64,000 nucleotides of DNA from Pseudomonas kribbensis. GTDB lineage: Bacteria; Pseudomonadota; Gammaproteobacteria; Pseudomonadales; Pseudomonadaceae. Below are positions 1 through 9,059 of the stretch, piece by piece (within the stretch, counting starts at the first letter, position 1; every line of letters starts with the position of its first letter). The translations under genes were made by a program, and so were the position numbers. The stretch spans positions 5,684,501 to 5,748,500 of the forward strand of contig NZ_CP029608.1 of the NCBI RefSeq assembly GCF_003352185.1, written 5' to 3'. The notes below the pieces were generated by a model. The model was given only the letters and a program-made list of their open reading frames with translations, was not told the origin of the DNA and did not search any database.

Positions 1-2
1 TG

Positions 3-230
3 GCGTTCTTCGATGTCACTGGCCGTGTTGCTCGCTGCTTGCTGGAACTGTGCAAGCAACCCGACGCGATGACCCACCCGGACGGCATGCAGATCAAGGT
101 GACCCGTCAGGAAATCGGGCGGATTGTCGGTTGCTCGCGGGAAATGGTCGGTCGCGTGCTCAAGGATCTTGAGGAACGCAACCTGGTGGACGTGAAAGGC
201 AAGACCATGGTGGTCTTCGGCACTCGCTGA
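3..230 (+). CDS. vfr: Vfr/Crp-family cAMP-responsive regulator, C-terminal end (partial)
   Basis: The reading frame is open from the window edge and encodes about 75 residues ending in TGA. It is the DNA-binding end of a Crp/Fnr-family regulator: a winged helix-turn-helix with the recognition segment [21 protein letters not shown], followed by the short wing ending MVVFGTR. The N-terminal cyclic-nucleotide domain lies outside the window. In Pseudomonas the Crp homologue Vfr sits beside trpC, which matches this context. It is convergent with the next gene, only 10 bases away. Family assignment is secure; the name Vfr rests on synteny. Confidence 0.88.
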   Translation, partial: AFFDVTGRVARCLLELCKQPDAMTHPDGMQIKVTRQEIGRIVGCSREMVGRVLKDLEERNLVDVKGKTMVVFGTR

Positions 231-240
231 GTTCGAACGC

Positions 241-939
241 TCAGACGGCGTAAATCCGCGCCAGCATCAAACGAAAGAGTTCATCGAGACGCGCCAACGC
301 ATGGGGCGCCGGGAATTTCTCATGCAACGCGATGTGGCTTGCAGCGCGTACCCGTTGCTCCAGGCCGCACGCCTCATTGAAGCGGTTGACCGCCGCCACC
401 ATCGATTCGCGCTCATCATCCAGCAGCATTGCACCGTGCACCAGGCCAACCGGGCGCTGCCCACCCTGACTCTGGCGCCAGCGCTGGGCGGTGCCGACCA
501 TCTTGCGGCCGTCGAGGTTGACGTTGAAACGACCGTCGCAGAACGCACCGTCGATTTCACCCAGCGAAGACGTGCCACCCAACTCATCCAGCAACTGACA
601 GATCGGATCACACAGACGCCGGTATCCGGTTTCGATGCGGTTCAGATCGCCTTCGCTGCGAGGCGGTGCGTAGACCAGTGCAATGTTGATCGTCGACGCC
701 GATTGCGGAACAGGTTCACCACCGGTTTCACGCAGCAACACCGGCCAACCGGCAGCGGCGGAGACTTCGCAGGCGTGATCGAATCCGGGGAGGCGGTTCA
801 AACGACGCGGCATGACCAGCGCGCGATCGCTGGGTTGCCAGAACAGCAGACCGAATTCGGCATCACCGGCGCAGACCGAAGCCAGCATATCCTGTTCGGC
901 TTGCAGGCCGGCTTCGATGGTCAGAGAAGTGGGGATCAT
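241..939 (-). CDS. Lipoate-protein ligase A-like protein
   Basis: A 232-residue protein resembling the biotin/lipoate ligase fold (BPL_LplA_LipB). Supporting segments are a central RETGGEPVPQSAST stretch, where LplA/LipB proteins carry the RRxGGG-type lipoyl-AMP loop, and a later GRKMVGTAQRWR segment like the KixGsAqr motif. These proteins attach lipoate or octanoate to E2/GcvH domains, but the loop lacks the canonical lysine pattern, so substrate and activity are uncertain. The start at 939 has a weak GGAAA ribosome site. It stands alone between vfr and a REP element. Confidence 0.7.
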   Translation of the reverse strand: MIPTSLTIEAGLQAEQDMLASVCAGDAEFGLLFWQPSDRALVMPRRLNRLPGFDHACEVSAAAGWPVLLRETGGEPVPQSASTINIALVYAPPRSEGDLNRIETGYRRLCDPICQLLDELGGTSSLGEIDGAFCDGRFNVNLDGRKMVGTAQRWRQSQGGQRPVGLVHGAMLLDDERESMVAAVNRFNEACGLEQRVRAASHIALHEKFPAPHALARLDELFRLMLARIYAV

Positions 940-983
940 AAGGTTTCCATAGGACGTTGAGCCTGAGGTGAATCTTATGCTGC

Positions 984-1010
984 CTTCGCGGGCAAGCCCG
1001 CTCCCACAGG
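984..1010. repeat. Single REP-type palindrome
   Basis: The sequence TTCGCGGGCAAGCCCGCTCC followed by CACAGG matches the common intergenic REP family of fluorescent pseudomonads (GTGGGAGCGGGCTTGCCCGCGAA on the other strand). It lies between the ends of the lipoate-ligase-like gene and trpC. It carries an internal GCGGGC/GCCCGC hairpin. Confidence 0.75.
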
Positions 1011-1035
1011 GATACGGGCGCCTGCAAAGAGTCGA

Positions 1036-1872
1036 TCAGTCGAGGGTCGAACCGCTCACCGGAACGCCGCGCTCAGGGAAGAACAGACGTTGCAGCTCGA
1101 TGCCCGGGCTTTCGGCGCGCATGAACGCTTCGCCGACCAGGAACGCGTAAACGTCGCTGATTTCCATCAGTTCGACATCGGCACGGTTGAGGATCCCGCT
1201 CTCGGTGATCACCAGTCGATCGCGCGGAATGCGCGGCAGCAGGTCGAGGGTGGTTTCCAGGCTCACGTCGAAGGTATGCAGGTTGCGGTTGTTGACCCCG
1301 ACCAGCGGCGTGTCCAGAGTCTTCAATGCGCGTTCAAGCTCATCACCGTCGTGAACTTCTACCAGCACATCGAGGCCGACGCCTTTGGCCACCGAAGCCA
1401 GCTCGGCCATTTTCACGTCATCCAGCGCGGAGACGATCAGCAGCACGCAGTCGGCGCCCAACGCACGGGCTTCGACGATCTGGTACGGATCGATCATGAA
1501 GTCCTTGCGGATCACCGGCAGCGAGCACGCGGCGCGGGCCTGTTGCAGGTAGGCATCGGCGCCCTGGAAGTAGTCGATGTCGGTCAGCACCGACAGGCAG
1601 GTCGCCCCGCCCTTCTCGTAGCTTTTGGCGATGTCGGCGGGAACGAAGTTCTCGCGGATCACGCCTTTGCTCGGCGAAGCCTTCTTGATTTCAGCGATCA
1701 CGGCCGGTTGTTTCTTCTTGGCCTGTGCCAGCAATGCCTGGGCAAAACCGCGGGGTGCATCGGCCGTCTTGGCCAGACTTTCCAGCTTGCTCAGGCTCAC
1801 GCGGGCGCTACGCTCGGCGACCTCCTGAACCTTGCGGGCCAGAATGTTTTCCAGAACCGTCGGTACACTCAT
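1036..1872 (-). CDS. trpC: Indole-3-glycerol-phosphate synthase TrpC
   Basis: This 278-residue TIM-barrel enzyme closes the indole ring: carboxyphenylaminodeoxyribulose 5-phosphate becomes indole-3-glycerol phosphate, step four of tryptophan synthesis. The N-terminal half has the diagnostic [17 protein letters not shown] segment with the catalytic lysine. [25 protein letters not shown] and ITESGI strands follow in the usual order. The length fits the family and it is monofunctional, with no fused TrpF. The start codon overlaps the trpD stop (ATGA), so translation is probably coupled. It is the last gene of trpGDC. Confidence 0.97.
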   Translation of the reverse strand: MSVPTVLENILARKVQEVAERSARVSLSKLESLAKTADAPRGFAQALLAQAKKKQPAVIAEIKKASPSKGVIRENFVPADIAKSYEKGGATCLSVLTDIDYFQGADAYLQQARAACSLPVIRKDFMIDPYQIVEARALGADCVLLIVSALDDVKMAELASVAKGVGLDVLVEVHDGDELERALKTLDTPLVGVNNRNLHTFDVSLETTLDLLPRIPRDRLVITESGILNRADVELMEISDVYAFLVGEAFMRAESPGIELQRLFFPERGVPVSGSTLD

Positions 1873-2918
1873 CCCTCATTCTCCACTTTGAATACCGCGG
1901 TAAAGGCACCCAACTCCTCGAGCTTCTCCCGAGCGAGACCGGTGTGCAGAGCGTCGTGGGCCAGTGCCACGCCTTCTTTAAGACTGGTTGCCAGGTCAGC
2001 TGCGTACAGCGCCGCACCGGCATTGAGCACGATCATTTCCGCAGCCTTCTGGCCGTTTTCGGTCTTGCGCTTGCCCAGTGCATCGCGAATCAGCGCCAGC
2101 GAAGCCTCCGGGCCCTCGACCGACAGACCGTGCAGGCTCTGGCTCTTCATGCCCAGATCTTCCGGCTCGACCCAATACTCGGTGATCTCGTTGTTCTTCA
2201 GCTCGGCCACATAGGTTGGTGCGGCGAGACTGAACTCGTCCAGGCCATCCTTCGAATGCACCACCAGCACATGTTTGCTGCCCAGACGCTGCAAGACTTC
2301 GGCCAACGGCCGGCACAAGGCCTGGGTGAACGCGCCGACTACCTGATGTTTGACACCGGCCGGATTCGTAAGCGGGCCGAGCATGTTGAACAGGGTACGC
2401 AGGCCCAGATCGCGGCGCGGGCCCGCGGCGTACTTCATGGCTTTGTGATGAGTCTGGGCAAACATGAAACCGATGCCGACGTTGTCGATGCAACGCGCCA
2501 CCTGAACCGGGGTCAGGTTGAGGTAGATGCCGGCGGCTTCGAGCAGGTCGGCGCTGCCGCTCTTGCCCGACACCGCGCGGTTGCCATGCTTGGCCACGGT
2601 GCAGCCGGCAGCAGCAACGACAAAGGCCGAAGCCGTGGAAACGTTGAAGATGTTCGCGCCGTCACCACCGGTGCCGACTACATCGACCACGCCGTCGAGG
2701 GTTTTGAGTTCGACCTGATCGGCCAGCTCGCGCATCACCGACACCGCACCGACGATTTCGTCGATGCTCTCGCTCTTCATGCGCATGGCCATCATGAACG
2801 CGCCGATCTGCGCGTCGGTGCATTGGCCGGTCATGATTTCGCGCATCACGTCGCGCATTTCTTCGGTGCTGAGGTCGAGGTGATCGACGATACGGCTCAG
2901 GGCTGTCTTGATATTCAT
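1869..2918 (-). CDS. trpD: Anthranilate phosphoribosyltransferase TrpD
   Basis: At 349 residues this is a typical free-standing TrpD, which transfers phosphoribose from PRPP to anthranilate. The helical N-terminal domain is followed by the PRPP-binding [16 protein letters not shown] loop near residue 82, and then [15 protein letters not shown] and the R-rich segment around [22 protein letters not shown] that binds anthranilate. It starts 9 bases after trpG and overlaps trpC by four, the middle of the trpGDC operon. Confidence 0.97.
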   Translation of the reverse strand: MNIKTALSRIVDHLDLSTEEMRDVMREIMTGQCTDAQIGAFMMAMRMKSESIDEIVGAVSVMRELADQVELKTLDGVVDVVGTGGDGANIFNVSTASAFVVAAAGCTVAKHGNRAVSGKSGSADLLEAAGIYLNLTPVQVARCIDNVGIGFMFAQTHHKAMKYAAGPRRDLGLRTLFNMLGPLTNPAGVKHQVVGAFTQALCRPLAEVLQRLGSKHVLVVHSKDGLDEFSLAAPTYVAELKNNEITEYWVEPEDLGMKSQSLHGLSVEGPEASLALIRDALGKRKTENGQKAAEMIVLNAGAALYAADLATSLKEGVALAHDALHTGLAREKLEELGAFTAVFKVENEG

Positions 2919-2927
2919 GGAGAGTCC

Positions 2928-3521
2928 TTAGCGCGTGCCGCCGGTTTGTTTGAGGAAGTTGGCGAACAGTTCATGGCCCTGCTCGGTGAGGATCGATTCC
3001 GGGTGGAACTGTACGCCCTCGATGTTCAGGGTCTTGTGACGCAGGCCCATGATTTCGTCGACCGAGCCGTCGTCATGTTGCGTCCACGCGGTCAGCTCCA
3101 GGCAGTCGGGCAAAGTATCGTGCTTGACGATCAGCGAGTGATAGCGAGTAACCGTCAACGGATGATTCAGACCGGCAAAAACACCCTTGTCCTCGTGGAA
3201 TACCGGGCTAGTCTTACCGTGCATCACTTGCCGGGCACGTACCACATCACCGCCAAAGGCCTGGCCGATGGACTGGTGGCCGAGGCAGACGCCGAGGATC
3301 GGCAGCTTGCCGGCGAAGTGCTTGATGGCGTCGATGGAGATGCCGGCTTCGGTCGGCGTGCATGGACCGGGGGACACCACGATGCGCTCCGGGTTGAGCG
3401 CTTCGATTTCGGCGATGGTCAGTTCGTCGTTGCGCACGACCTTGACCTCGGCACCCAGCTCGCCGAGGTATTGCACAACGTTGTAAGTAAAGGAGTCGTA
3501 GTTGTCGATCATCAGCAACAT
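2928..3521 (-). CDS. trpG: Anthranilate synthase glutamine amidotransferase subunit TrpG
   Basis: The class I glutamine amidotransferase (197 residues) supplies ammonia to TrpE. The nucleophile is Cys79 in [11 protein letters not shown], and the His-Glu pair is in [12 protein letters not shown]. The frame stays open for 36 more codons upstream, but the family begins at [14 protein letters not shown]; a ribosome site AAGAGG lies about 10 bases before that ATG, so 3521 is chosen. It heads trpGDC, separated from trpE by estA as in other pseudomonads, where the two subunits are encoded apart. A Trp-rich leader peptide precedes it. Confidence 0.96.
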   Translation of the reverse strand: MLLMIDNYDSFTYNVVQYLGELGAEVKVVRNDELTIAEIEALNPERIVVSPGPCTPTEAGISIDAIKHFAGKLPILGVCLGHQSIGQAFGGDVVRARQVMHGKTSPVFHEDKGVFAGLNHPLTVTRYHSLIVKHDTLPDCLELTAWTQHDDGSVDEIMGLRHKTLNIEGVQFHPESILTEQGHELFANFLKQTGGTR

Positions 3522-3658
3522 GGCGTTTCGAACCTCTTGAATTCTGACTTGGAAACAGCCTTCGGATGACTTGCCAGGACGCTGCACAAAGTCGGACGCG
3601 CAAGTGGCGACAGCAAGGCGGCATTTCAAACGGGCAAGGAAGGCAGAGCGATACAGAT

Positions 3659-3673
3659 CCGGCGGGGCCGGCA
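3659..3673 (-). promoter_or_regulatory. GC-rich hairpin in the trpG leader
   Basis: On the transcribed strand GCCGGCCCCGCCGG can fold as CCGGC/GCCGG, about 10 bases after the leader-peptide stop codon. The position is right for an attenuator structure, but no run of U follows it, so an intrinsic terminator is not evident. The leader between this hairpin and trpG is about 140 bases long. Confidence 0.4.
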
Positions 3674-3681
3674 GAAAAGAT

Positions 3682-3768
3682 TCAGGCGCGCCAACGCCAG
3701 CGGGCGTGTGCCTTGATGACTTGATCCAGAAGTTTGCTGGTGATCAACACGGGGAAGGTCTCGTTCAT
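3682..3768 (-). CDS. trpL: trp leader peptide upstream of trpG (attenuator control)
   Basis: A 28-codon frame, beginning [12 protein letters not shown] and ending [12 protein letters not shown], lies between the likely trpG promoter and trpG. Two Trp codons separated by one Arg codon sit just before the stop, as expected for a tryptophan attenuator peptide. A GGGAA ribosome site lies just upstream of the ATG. The last 20 codons match the C-terminus of gph, directly before trpE. Attenuation of trpE and trpGDC is established for pseudomonads; the boundaries given here are read from this sequence. Confidence 0.7.
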   Translation of the reverse strand: MNETFPVLITSKLLDQVIKAHARWRWRA

Positions 3769-3832
3769 ACGTTCCCGCACAGTAACTTAGCTGGGCAGAG
3801 CGTGCAATATGGCCGGGCCTGACGGGGGGAAA

Positions 3833-3861
3833 ACTATGGGAGGGTTGACGACCGATGGCAA
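3833..3861 (-). promoter_or_regulatory. Candidate sigma-70 promoter of trpL-trpGDC
   Basis: On the minus strand TTGCCA (five of six to the -35 consensus) is followed after exactly 17 bases by CATAGT (four of six to -10). Transcription would start near 3826, about 60 bases before the leader-peptide ATG, leaving room for a ribosome site. It lies in the divergent region shared with estA. Confidence 0.45.
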
Positions 3862-3924
3862 AACGCCGGAAGTTTTTGGTACTGTCGTTTCGTTCCATAC
3901 AACAATAAATAAACGGACTTGCTC

Positions 3925-5835
3925 ATGATCAAACAGACGTTGTTTGTACCGCTCGCCGGATGCCTGCTCGCGTTGGCCTGCGCCCAGGCGAACGCCGCAC
4001 CCAATCCTTATTCGAATTTCGTTGTCTTCGGTGACAGTCTCAGCGACGCGGGGACGTTTTCTGATCCGGATGGTCCCGCCGGCTCGGTCAAACGGTTTAC
4101 CAACCGCACTGGCCCCAACTATCAAGACGGCAGCGGAGAGTTCTACTCGCTCAACGCCACCCAACTGATTGGTGGCCGCCTGGGCTTCACGCCGAATCAG
4201 ACCGCCTCCGCGGATTCGGCGGTACGTGCCGGCCAGGGATTGCCGGATGGCAATAACTGGGCGGTCGGCGGCTATCGCACTGACCAGATTCTCGACTCGA
4301 TCACCAGCACGTCCACCACCGACGAACGCACCCGCGCCGGTTATCTGCCGTCGAACGGTTTCCGCGCCGACCCGAATGCGCTGTATTACCTGACCGGAGG
4401 CGGCAACGACTTCCTTCAAGGCCGCGTCACCAGCCTGCCTCAGGCCAATGCCGCCGCCGACCGCCTGGTCGACAGCGTGCGCACCCTGCAAGGCGCGGGT
4501 GCCCGCTACATCATGGTCTGGCTGCTGCCGGACATCGGCCTGACCCCGGCCATCAACGGCTCGCCGCTGCAGGCCTTCACGTCGCAGCTCAGCGCCCAGT
4601 TCAACACCGAACTGGTGAGCCAGCTACAGACGGTCAATGCCAACGTCATTCCGCTGAACATTCCGGTACTGCTCAAGGAAGCGTTTGCCAACCCGGCTCA
4701 GTTCGGCCTGGCCACCGATCAGAATCTGGTCGCCACCTGCTTCAGCGGCGACGGCTGCACTGAAAACGCCCGTTACGGGATCAACAGCGCGACACCAGAT
4801 CCGACCAAGCTGATCTACAACGACGCCGTGCACCCGACCGAAGCCGGGCAACGTTTGATCGCCGACTACGCCTACTCGTTGCTGGCTGCGCCGTGGGAAC
4901 TGACCCTGCTGCCGGAAATGGCCCAGGGTACCCTGCGTGCGCATCAGGACGAACTGCGTAACCAATGGCTGGCCGACTGGGAAAACTGGCAAGGCGTCGG
5001 TCAATGGCGAGCGATTGTCTCCGCTGGCGGCCAGCATCAGGACTTCGATGACCAGCACGCCGGGGCAAGCGCCGACGGCAACGGTTACAACCTGAACATC
5101 GGTGGCAGCTACCGTCTCGACGACGCCTGGCGTGTCGGTGTGGCGGCGGGTTTCTATCATCAGAAAATCGAAGCCGGCGATAACGACTCCGAGTACAAAC
5201 TCAACTCCTACATGGGCACCGCATTCGCCCAGTACCAGCAGAACCGCTGGTGGGGTGACCTGGCCGTTACCGCCGGACATCTGGATTACGACAGCCTGAA
5301 GCGCAAGTTCCAGCTCGGGGTCAACGAGCGTGGCGAGAAAGGTGATACCGACGGCTATGTACTGGCTATCGGCGGCCGCGTCGGCTACGACATCGCGCCA
5401 GAGGCGAGCAGCCCATGGCATCTGTCGCCTTTCGTCAGCGCCGACTTCGGCAAGGTCGAAGTGGATGGTTACTCGGAAAAAGGTGCGGACTCCACGGCGC
5501 TGACCTTCGATGACCAGTCGCGCAACTCCCGCCGTCTCGGCCTCGGCATCCAGGGCAAATACCAGATCACCGCACAGACCCAGGTCTTCGGCGAATTCGC
5601 CCATGAGCGCGAGTACAACGACGACGCCCAGGATCTGACGATGAACCTCAACAGCCTGCCGAACAACCGCTACACCCTGGAAGGCTACACACCGCAGACC
5701 AACCTGAACCGCCTGAACCTGGGCGTGAGCCACAACCTCACCAAGGAAGTGGCCCTTCGCGCCAGCTACAACATTCGCAAGGATGACGACTTTACCCAGC
5801 AAGGGGTCAATGTTGGCGTAAGTCTCGACTTCTGA
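3925..5835 (+). CDS. estA: Autotransporter esterase EstA (GDSL family)
   Basis: A 636-residue outer-membrane esterase of the type V secretion class. A signal peptide ends near ANA|AP (residue 24). The passenger has the GDSL nucleophile Ser38 (GDSLSD) and the Asp300/His303 pair in DAVHPTEAG. From about residue 370 the protein is a beta-barrel translocator ending in VGVSLDF with a C-terminal Phe, as in autotransporters. In Pseudomonas, EstA affects rhamnolipid production, motility and biofilm. A TTG two codons upstream is in frame, but the ATG gives the better signal peptide. It lies divergent from trpG and convergent with trpE. Confidence 0.95.
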   Translation: MIKQTLFVPLAGCLLALACAQANAAPNPYSNFVVFGDSLSDAGTFSDPDGPAGSVKRFTNRTGPNYQDGSGEFYSLNATQLIGGRLGFTPNQTASADSAVRAGQGLPDGNNWAVGGYRTDQILDSITSTSTTDERTRAGYLPSNGFRADPNALYYLTGGGNDFLQGRVTSLPQANAAADRLVDSVRTLQGAGARYIMVWLLPDIGLTPAINGSPLQAFTSQLSAQFNTELVSQLQTVNANVIPLNIPVLLKEAFANPAQFGLATDQNLVATCFSGDGCTENARYGINSATPDPTKLIYNDAVHPTEAGQRLIADYAYSLLAAPWELTLLPEMAQGTLRAHQDELRNQWLADWENWQGVGQWRAIVSAGGQHQDFDDQHAGASADGNGYNLNIGGSYRLDDAWRVGVAAGFYHQKIEAGDNDSEYKLNSYMGTAFAQYQQNRWWGDLAVTAGHLDYDSLKRKFQLGVNERGEKGDTDGYVLAIGGRVGYDIAPEASSPWHLSPFVSADFGKVEVDGYSEKGADSTALTFDDQSRNSRRLGLGIQGKYQITAQTQVFGEFAHEREYNDDAQDLTMNLNSLPNNRYTLEGYTPQTNLNRLNLGVSHNLTKEVALRASYNIRKDDDFTQQGVNVGVSLDF

Positions 5836-5847
5836 TCAGAAGGCCAT

Positions 5848-5886
5848 AAAAAACGCGGCGCCCTCACAGGCGCCGCGTTTTTTTTG
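5848..5886. terminator. Bidirectional intrinsic terminator between estA and trpE
   Basis: The stem AAACGCGGCGCC / GGCGCCGCGTTT has a short CTCACA loop, with A-tract upstream and T-tract downstream. It can end transcription of estA on the plus strand and of trpE on the minus strand. Confidence 0.92.
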
Positions 5887-5905
5887 TGGCTGAATCCCCC
5901 GTCAC

Positions 5906-7384
5906 TCAGTCCGGGGTTTGCTCCGCCAGCGCAACAGCGCGGAACATCGCCCGGCGCTTGTTGATGGTCTCTTCCCATTCCAGCGCCGGCACCGAATCGG
6001 CAACGATGCCGCCACCGGCCTGCACGTGCAGCTCGCCGTTCTTGATCACAGCGGTACGGATCGCAATCGCGGTGTCCATGTTGCCATTCCAGGCGAAGTA
6101 ACCGACCGCACCGCCATACACACCACGCTTGACCGGTTCCAGTTCGTCGATGATTTCCATCGCACGGATCTTCGGCGCCCCGGACAGGGTGCCCGCCGGC
6201 AGGATCGCCCGCAGTGCGTCCATGGCGGTCAGGCCGGATTTCAACTGGCCGGTGACGTTGGACACGATGTGCATCACGTTGGAATAACGCTCGATGACCA
6301 TTTTCTCGGTGAGTTTCACCGAGCCGATCTCCGAAACACGCCCGGTGTCGTTGCGACCGAGGTCGATCAGCATCAGATGCTCGGCGATCTCCTTGTCGTC
6401 GGACAGCAGGTCTTCTTCCAGCGCCACGTCCGCCTCTTCGGTAGCCCCGCGAGGACGGGTGCCGGCAATCGGGCGCACGGTGATCAGGTTGTCTTCGACC
6501 CGCACCAGCACTTCCGGCGAACTGCCGACGACGTGGAAATCGCCGAAGTTGAAGAAGTACATGTACGGCGTCGGGTTGAAGCAACGCAGTGCGCGGTACA
6601 GATCGATCGGCGCAGCCTTGAAGTCGATCGACATGCGCTGGGACGGCACGACCTGCATGCAGTCACCGGCGAGGATGTATTCCTTGATGGTGTCGACGGC
6701 TTTTTCGTAGTCATCCTGGGTGAAACTGGAGCGGAACACCGGCTCGGCCGCCTGCTGCTTGCTGAAATCCAGGCCACGGCGCGGGGTGATCGGCTGACGC
6801 AGTTTTTCCAGCAGCGCCTGCAACTGCGCCTGGCCCTGCTCGTAGGCATCGGCCTGCGCCGGGTCGGCCAGCACGATCGCGTGCATCTTGCCGGCGAGGT
6901 TGTCGAAGACCACCACCGCATCGGAGACCATCAACAGAATGTCCGGCACGCCCAGCGGGTCCGGGTTCGGGCATTTGCCGAGACGCTTTTCTACATAACG
7001 CACGCAGTCGTAGCCGAAGTAACCCACCAGGCCGCCGTTGAAGCGCGGCAGACCGGCGATGGTCGGCACGTTGTAGCGAGCCTTGAAGGTTTCGACGAAG
7101 GCCAGCGGGTCTTCGACGTCGTGGCTTTCGGTCTCGACGCCATCGACGGTGATGCTGACATGATGGTCATGAACCCGCAGCACAGTGCGGCACGGCAGGC
7201 CGATGATCGAGTAACGGCCCCATTTCTCGCCGCCCTGCACCGATTCGAGCAGGTAGGAGTTGGGCTGGTCGGCCAGTTTCAGGTAGATCGACAGCGGGGT
7301 GTCGAAGTCGGCCAGGGTTTCGCAGGCCAGCGGGATGCGGTTGTAGCCGTCAGCGGCCAGACGCAGGAATTCTTCGCGGATCAT
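5906..7384 (-). CDS. trpE: Anthranilate synthase component I TrpE
   Basis: The 492-residue chorismate-utilising subunit converts chorismate plus ammonia (from TrpG) to anthranilate. The feedback site motif LLES is at [17 protein letters not shown] near the N-terminus, so tryptophan inhibition is expected. The C-terminal chorismate-binding domain shows [31 protein letters not shown] and [19 protein letters not shown]. It lies 71 bases after gph, and the intervening leader carries an attenuator-like structure. It is apart from trpGDC, with estA between. Confidence 0.97.
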   Translation of the reverse strand: MIREEFLRLAADGYNRIPLACETLADFDTPLSIYLKLADQPNSYLLESVQGGEKWGRYSIIGLPCRTVLRVHDHHVSITVDGVETESHDVEDPLAFVETFKARYNVPTIAGLPRFNGGLVGYFGYDCVRYVEKRLGKCPNPDPLGVPDILLMVSDAVVVFDNLAGKMHAIVLADPAQADAYEQGQAQLQALLEKLRQPITPRRGLDFSKQQAAEPVFRSSFTQDDYEKAVDTIKEYILAGDCMQVVPSQRMSIDFKAAPIDLYRALRCFNPTPYMYFFNFGDFHVVGSSPEVLVRVEDNLITVRPIAGTRPRGATEEADVALEEDLLSDDKEIAEHLMLIDLGRNDTGRVSEIGSVKLTEKMVIERYSNVMHIVSNVTGQLKSGLTAMDALRAILPAGTLSGAPKIRAMEIIDELEPVKRGVYGGAVGYFAWNGNMDTAIAIRTAVIKNGELHVQAGGGIVADSVPALEWEETINKRRAMFRAVALAEQTPD

Positions 7385-7425
7385 AAGGTGCCTCGTGGTG
7401 TGAGGTGCAAATCAGTCAGGTGTGC

Positions 7426-7449
7426 AAACGCGCCGGCAGGCCGGCCAGG
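7426..7449 (-). promoter_or_regulatory. Attenuator-like hairpin before trpE
   Basis: Just after the gph stop the transcript reads GGCCGGCCTGCCGGCGCGTTT. GCCGG and CCGGC can pair across a short loop, with three U downstream. The 3' arm (GGCGCG) is also complementary to CGCGCC within the Trp-codon segment of the leader, so two alternative pairings exist, the hallmark of attenuation. The folding was judged by eye only. Confidence 0.5.
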
Positions 7450-7455
7450 AACAAG

Positions 7456-7500
7456 TCAGGCGCGCCAACGCCAGCGGGCCAGGGCCTTGATGACTTTCAT
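7456..7500 (-). CDS. Putative trp leader peptide of trpE, in frame inside the 3' end of gph
   Basis: An ATG at 7500 opens a 14-codon frame [14 protein letters not shown] identical in phase to the end of gph. The ARWRWRA tail with two Trp codons equals that of the trpG leader peptide, and similarity extends further upstream within gph (VxxTxKLxxxVIKAxARWRWRA). No strong ribosome site precedes this ATG, so the leader may instead be read by ribosomes finishing gph or starting at an upstream GTG. The attenuator role is inferred from the shared sequence and position. Confidence 0.5.
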   Translation of the reverse strand: MKVIKALARWRWRA

Positions 7501-8274
7501 CCAGAGTTTGCGGGTGACCACCACGATGGCGTTTCCAGAAAGGGAGTGAGAAGCGTCGGGCAACGTTATCTCAGCGGCCGTATCCAGGCAACCGGGAATT
7601 AACTTGCGCAGATCGTCGATCACCAGCGCCGGGGATTCCTCGGCAATCGGCCGGCCATGGTTGTAGCCATAACTCAGCGCGACACATTTGACCCCTGCCG
7701 CTTTCGCCGCCAGCACGTCGCTGCGCGAGTCGCCGACGAACAGCGATTGCGAAGCCGGGATGCCGGACATCTTCATGACGAAGAACAGCGCCGCCGGATC
7801 GGGCTTCTTCTGCGGCAGGGTATCGCCGCCGATGATCCACTTGAAGTAGCGACCGATCTTCATCTGATCCAGCAGCGGCGCGACGAAGCGCTCCGGCTTG
7901 TTGGTGATCAGCGCCATGGCCACGCCCTGCTTGTGCAGCCATTTCAGGGTGTCGCGCACGCCGGGATAGACCACGGTCAGCTCATGGCTGGCGCCATAGG
8001 CTTCCATGAACACCTCCAGCGCATGCTCGGCTTCGACGTCATCCACGGCGGAATGGTCGATGCCACCGGCCAAAGCGCGGCGCACCAGCACCGGCGCACC
8101 GTTGCCGACCCACTCGCGCACCGACTCGATACCGGCAGGCTTGCGCCCGAGGGAGAGCAGCATGTTATCCACCGCCGCCGCCAGGTCGGGTACCGAGTCG
8201 ATCAGCGTGCCATCCAGATCGAACATCACCAACCGCGGCAGTTGCCCCGGGAACAGCTGCTCAAATCCGCTCAT
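7456..8274 (-). CDS. gph: Phosphoglycolate phosphatase Gph
   Basis: HAD-superfamily phosphatase of 272 residues that removes phosphate from 2-phosphoglycolate. Motif I is [11 protein letters not shown] (nucleophile Asp19, acid/base Asp21), motif [10 protein letters not shown], and motifs III/IV are [11 protein letters not shown] and [16 protein letters not shown]. The catalytic domain finishes about 40 residues before the stop; the remaining tail ends in ARWRWRA and doubles as a probable tryptophan leader for trpE. The start overlaps the rpe stop by four bases (rpe-gph-trpE order). Confidence 0.93.
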   Translation of the reverse strand: MSGFEQLFPGQLPRLVMFDLDGTLIDSVPDLAAAVDNMLLSLGRKPAGIESVREWVGNGAPVLVRRALAGGIDHSAVDDVEAEHALEVFMEAYGASHELTVVYPGVRDTLKWLHKQGVAMALITNKPERFVAPLLDQMKIGRYFKWIIGGDTLPQKKPDPAALFFVMKMSGIPASQSLFVGDSRSDVLAAKAAGVKCVALSYGYNHGRPIAEESPALVIDDLRKLIPGCLDTAAEITLPDASHSLSGNAIVVVTRKLWMKVIKALARWRWRA

Positions 8275-8945
8275 GGGCGGGCCAGCGCCAGTTCGGAACG
8301 CATCTTGTCGATGACTTCCTGATAGTTCGGCGCATTGAAGATCGCCGAGCCGGCCACGAAGGTGTCGGCGCCGGCGGCAGCGATTTCACGGATGTTGTTG
8401 ACGTTGACGCCGCCGTCGATTTCCAGGCGGATATCACGGCCCGAGGCATCAATGATCGCGCGCGCTTCGCGCAGCTTGTCGAGGGTGCCGGGGATGAACT
8501 TCTGCCCGCCGAAGCCCGGGTTGACGCTCATCAGCAAGACCATGTCGACCTTGTCGATCACGTACTTGAGCACGTCCAGCGGGGTCGCCGGGTTGAACAC
8601 CAGGCCGGATTTGCAACCGCCTTCACGGATCAGTTGCAGCGAACGATCGACGTGCAGCGTGGCTTCCGGGTGGAAGGTGATGTAGGTGGCGCCGGCCTCG
8701 ATGAAGTCGCCGACGATGCGGTCCACCGGGCTGACCATCAGGTGCGCGTCGATCGGCGCGGTGATGCCGTACTTGCGCAGCGCGGCGCAGACCATCGGGC
8801 CGATGGTCAGGTTCGGTACGTAGTGGTTGTCCATGACATCGAAGTGAACGAAGTCGGCACCGGCGGCCAGAACGTTGTCCACTTCCTCGCCCAGGCGGGC
8901 GAAGTCGGCGGAGAGAATCGACGGAGCAATAACGAAGGGCTGCAT
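8271..8945 (-). CDS. rpe: Ribulose-phosphate 3-epimerase Rpe
   Basis: The 224-residue TIM-barrel epimerase interconverts ribulose 5-phosphate and xylulose 5-phosphate in the pentose-phosphate pathway. It shows [15 protein letters not shown], the metal/catalytic [37 protein letters not shown] and EIDGGVN. The frame extends 22 codons upstream, but the family starts at [11 protein letters not shown] and an AAGGTG ribosome site is correctly placed. It leads rpe-gph(-trpE). Confidence 0.96.
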   Translation of the reverse strand: MQPFVIAPSILSADFARLGEEVDNVLAAGADFVHFDVMDNHYVPNLTIGPMVCAALRKYGITAPIDAHLMVSPVDRIVGDFIEAGATYITFHPEATLHVDRSLQLIREGGCKSGLVFNPATPLDVLKYVIDKVDMVLLMSVNPGFGGQKFIPGTLDKLREARAIIDASGRDIRLEIDGGVNVNNIREIAAAGADTFVAGSAIFNAPNYQEVIDKMRSELALARP

Positions 8946-9059
8946 GACGCACCTTTTCTGAGCTAAATCACGATGGCGCGCATTGTATACCTCAAGTTTC
9001 CGCGCGCGCACCGTGACCGCGATGATTGGGTTGTGCCATGACGGATGGCCGGCGGGTTC

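Noticed and set aside
1725-3569. 614-codon open frame on the plus strand over trpC-trpD-trpG
   Set aside because: It covers three well-recognised trp genes on the opposite strand; the composition is typical of a shadow frame.
3626-3898. 90-codon minus-strand frame covering the trpG leader
   Set aside because: It is in a different phase from the trp leader peptide, which has the conserved RWRWRA end, a ribosome site and a counterpart in gph.
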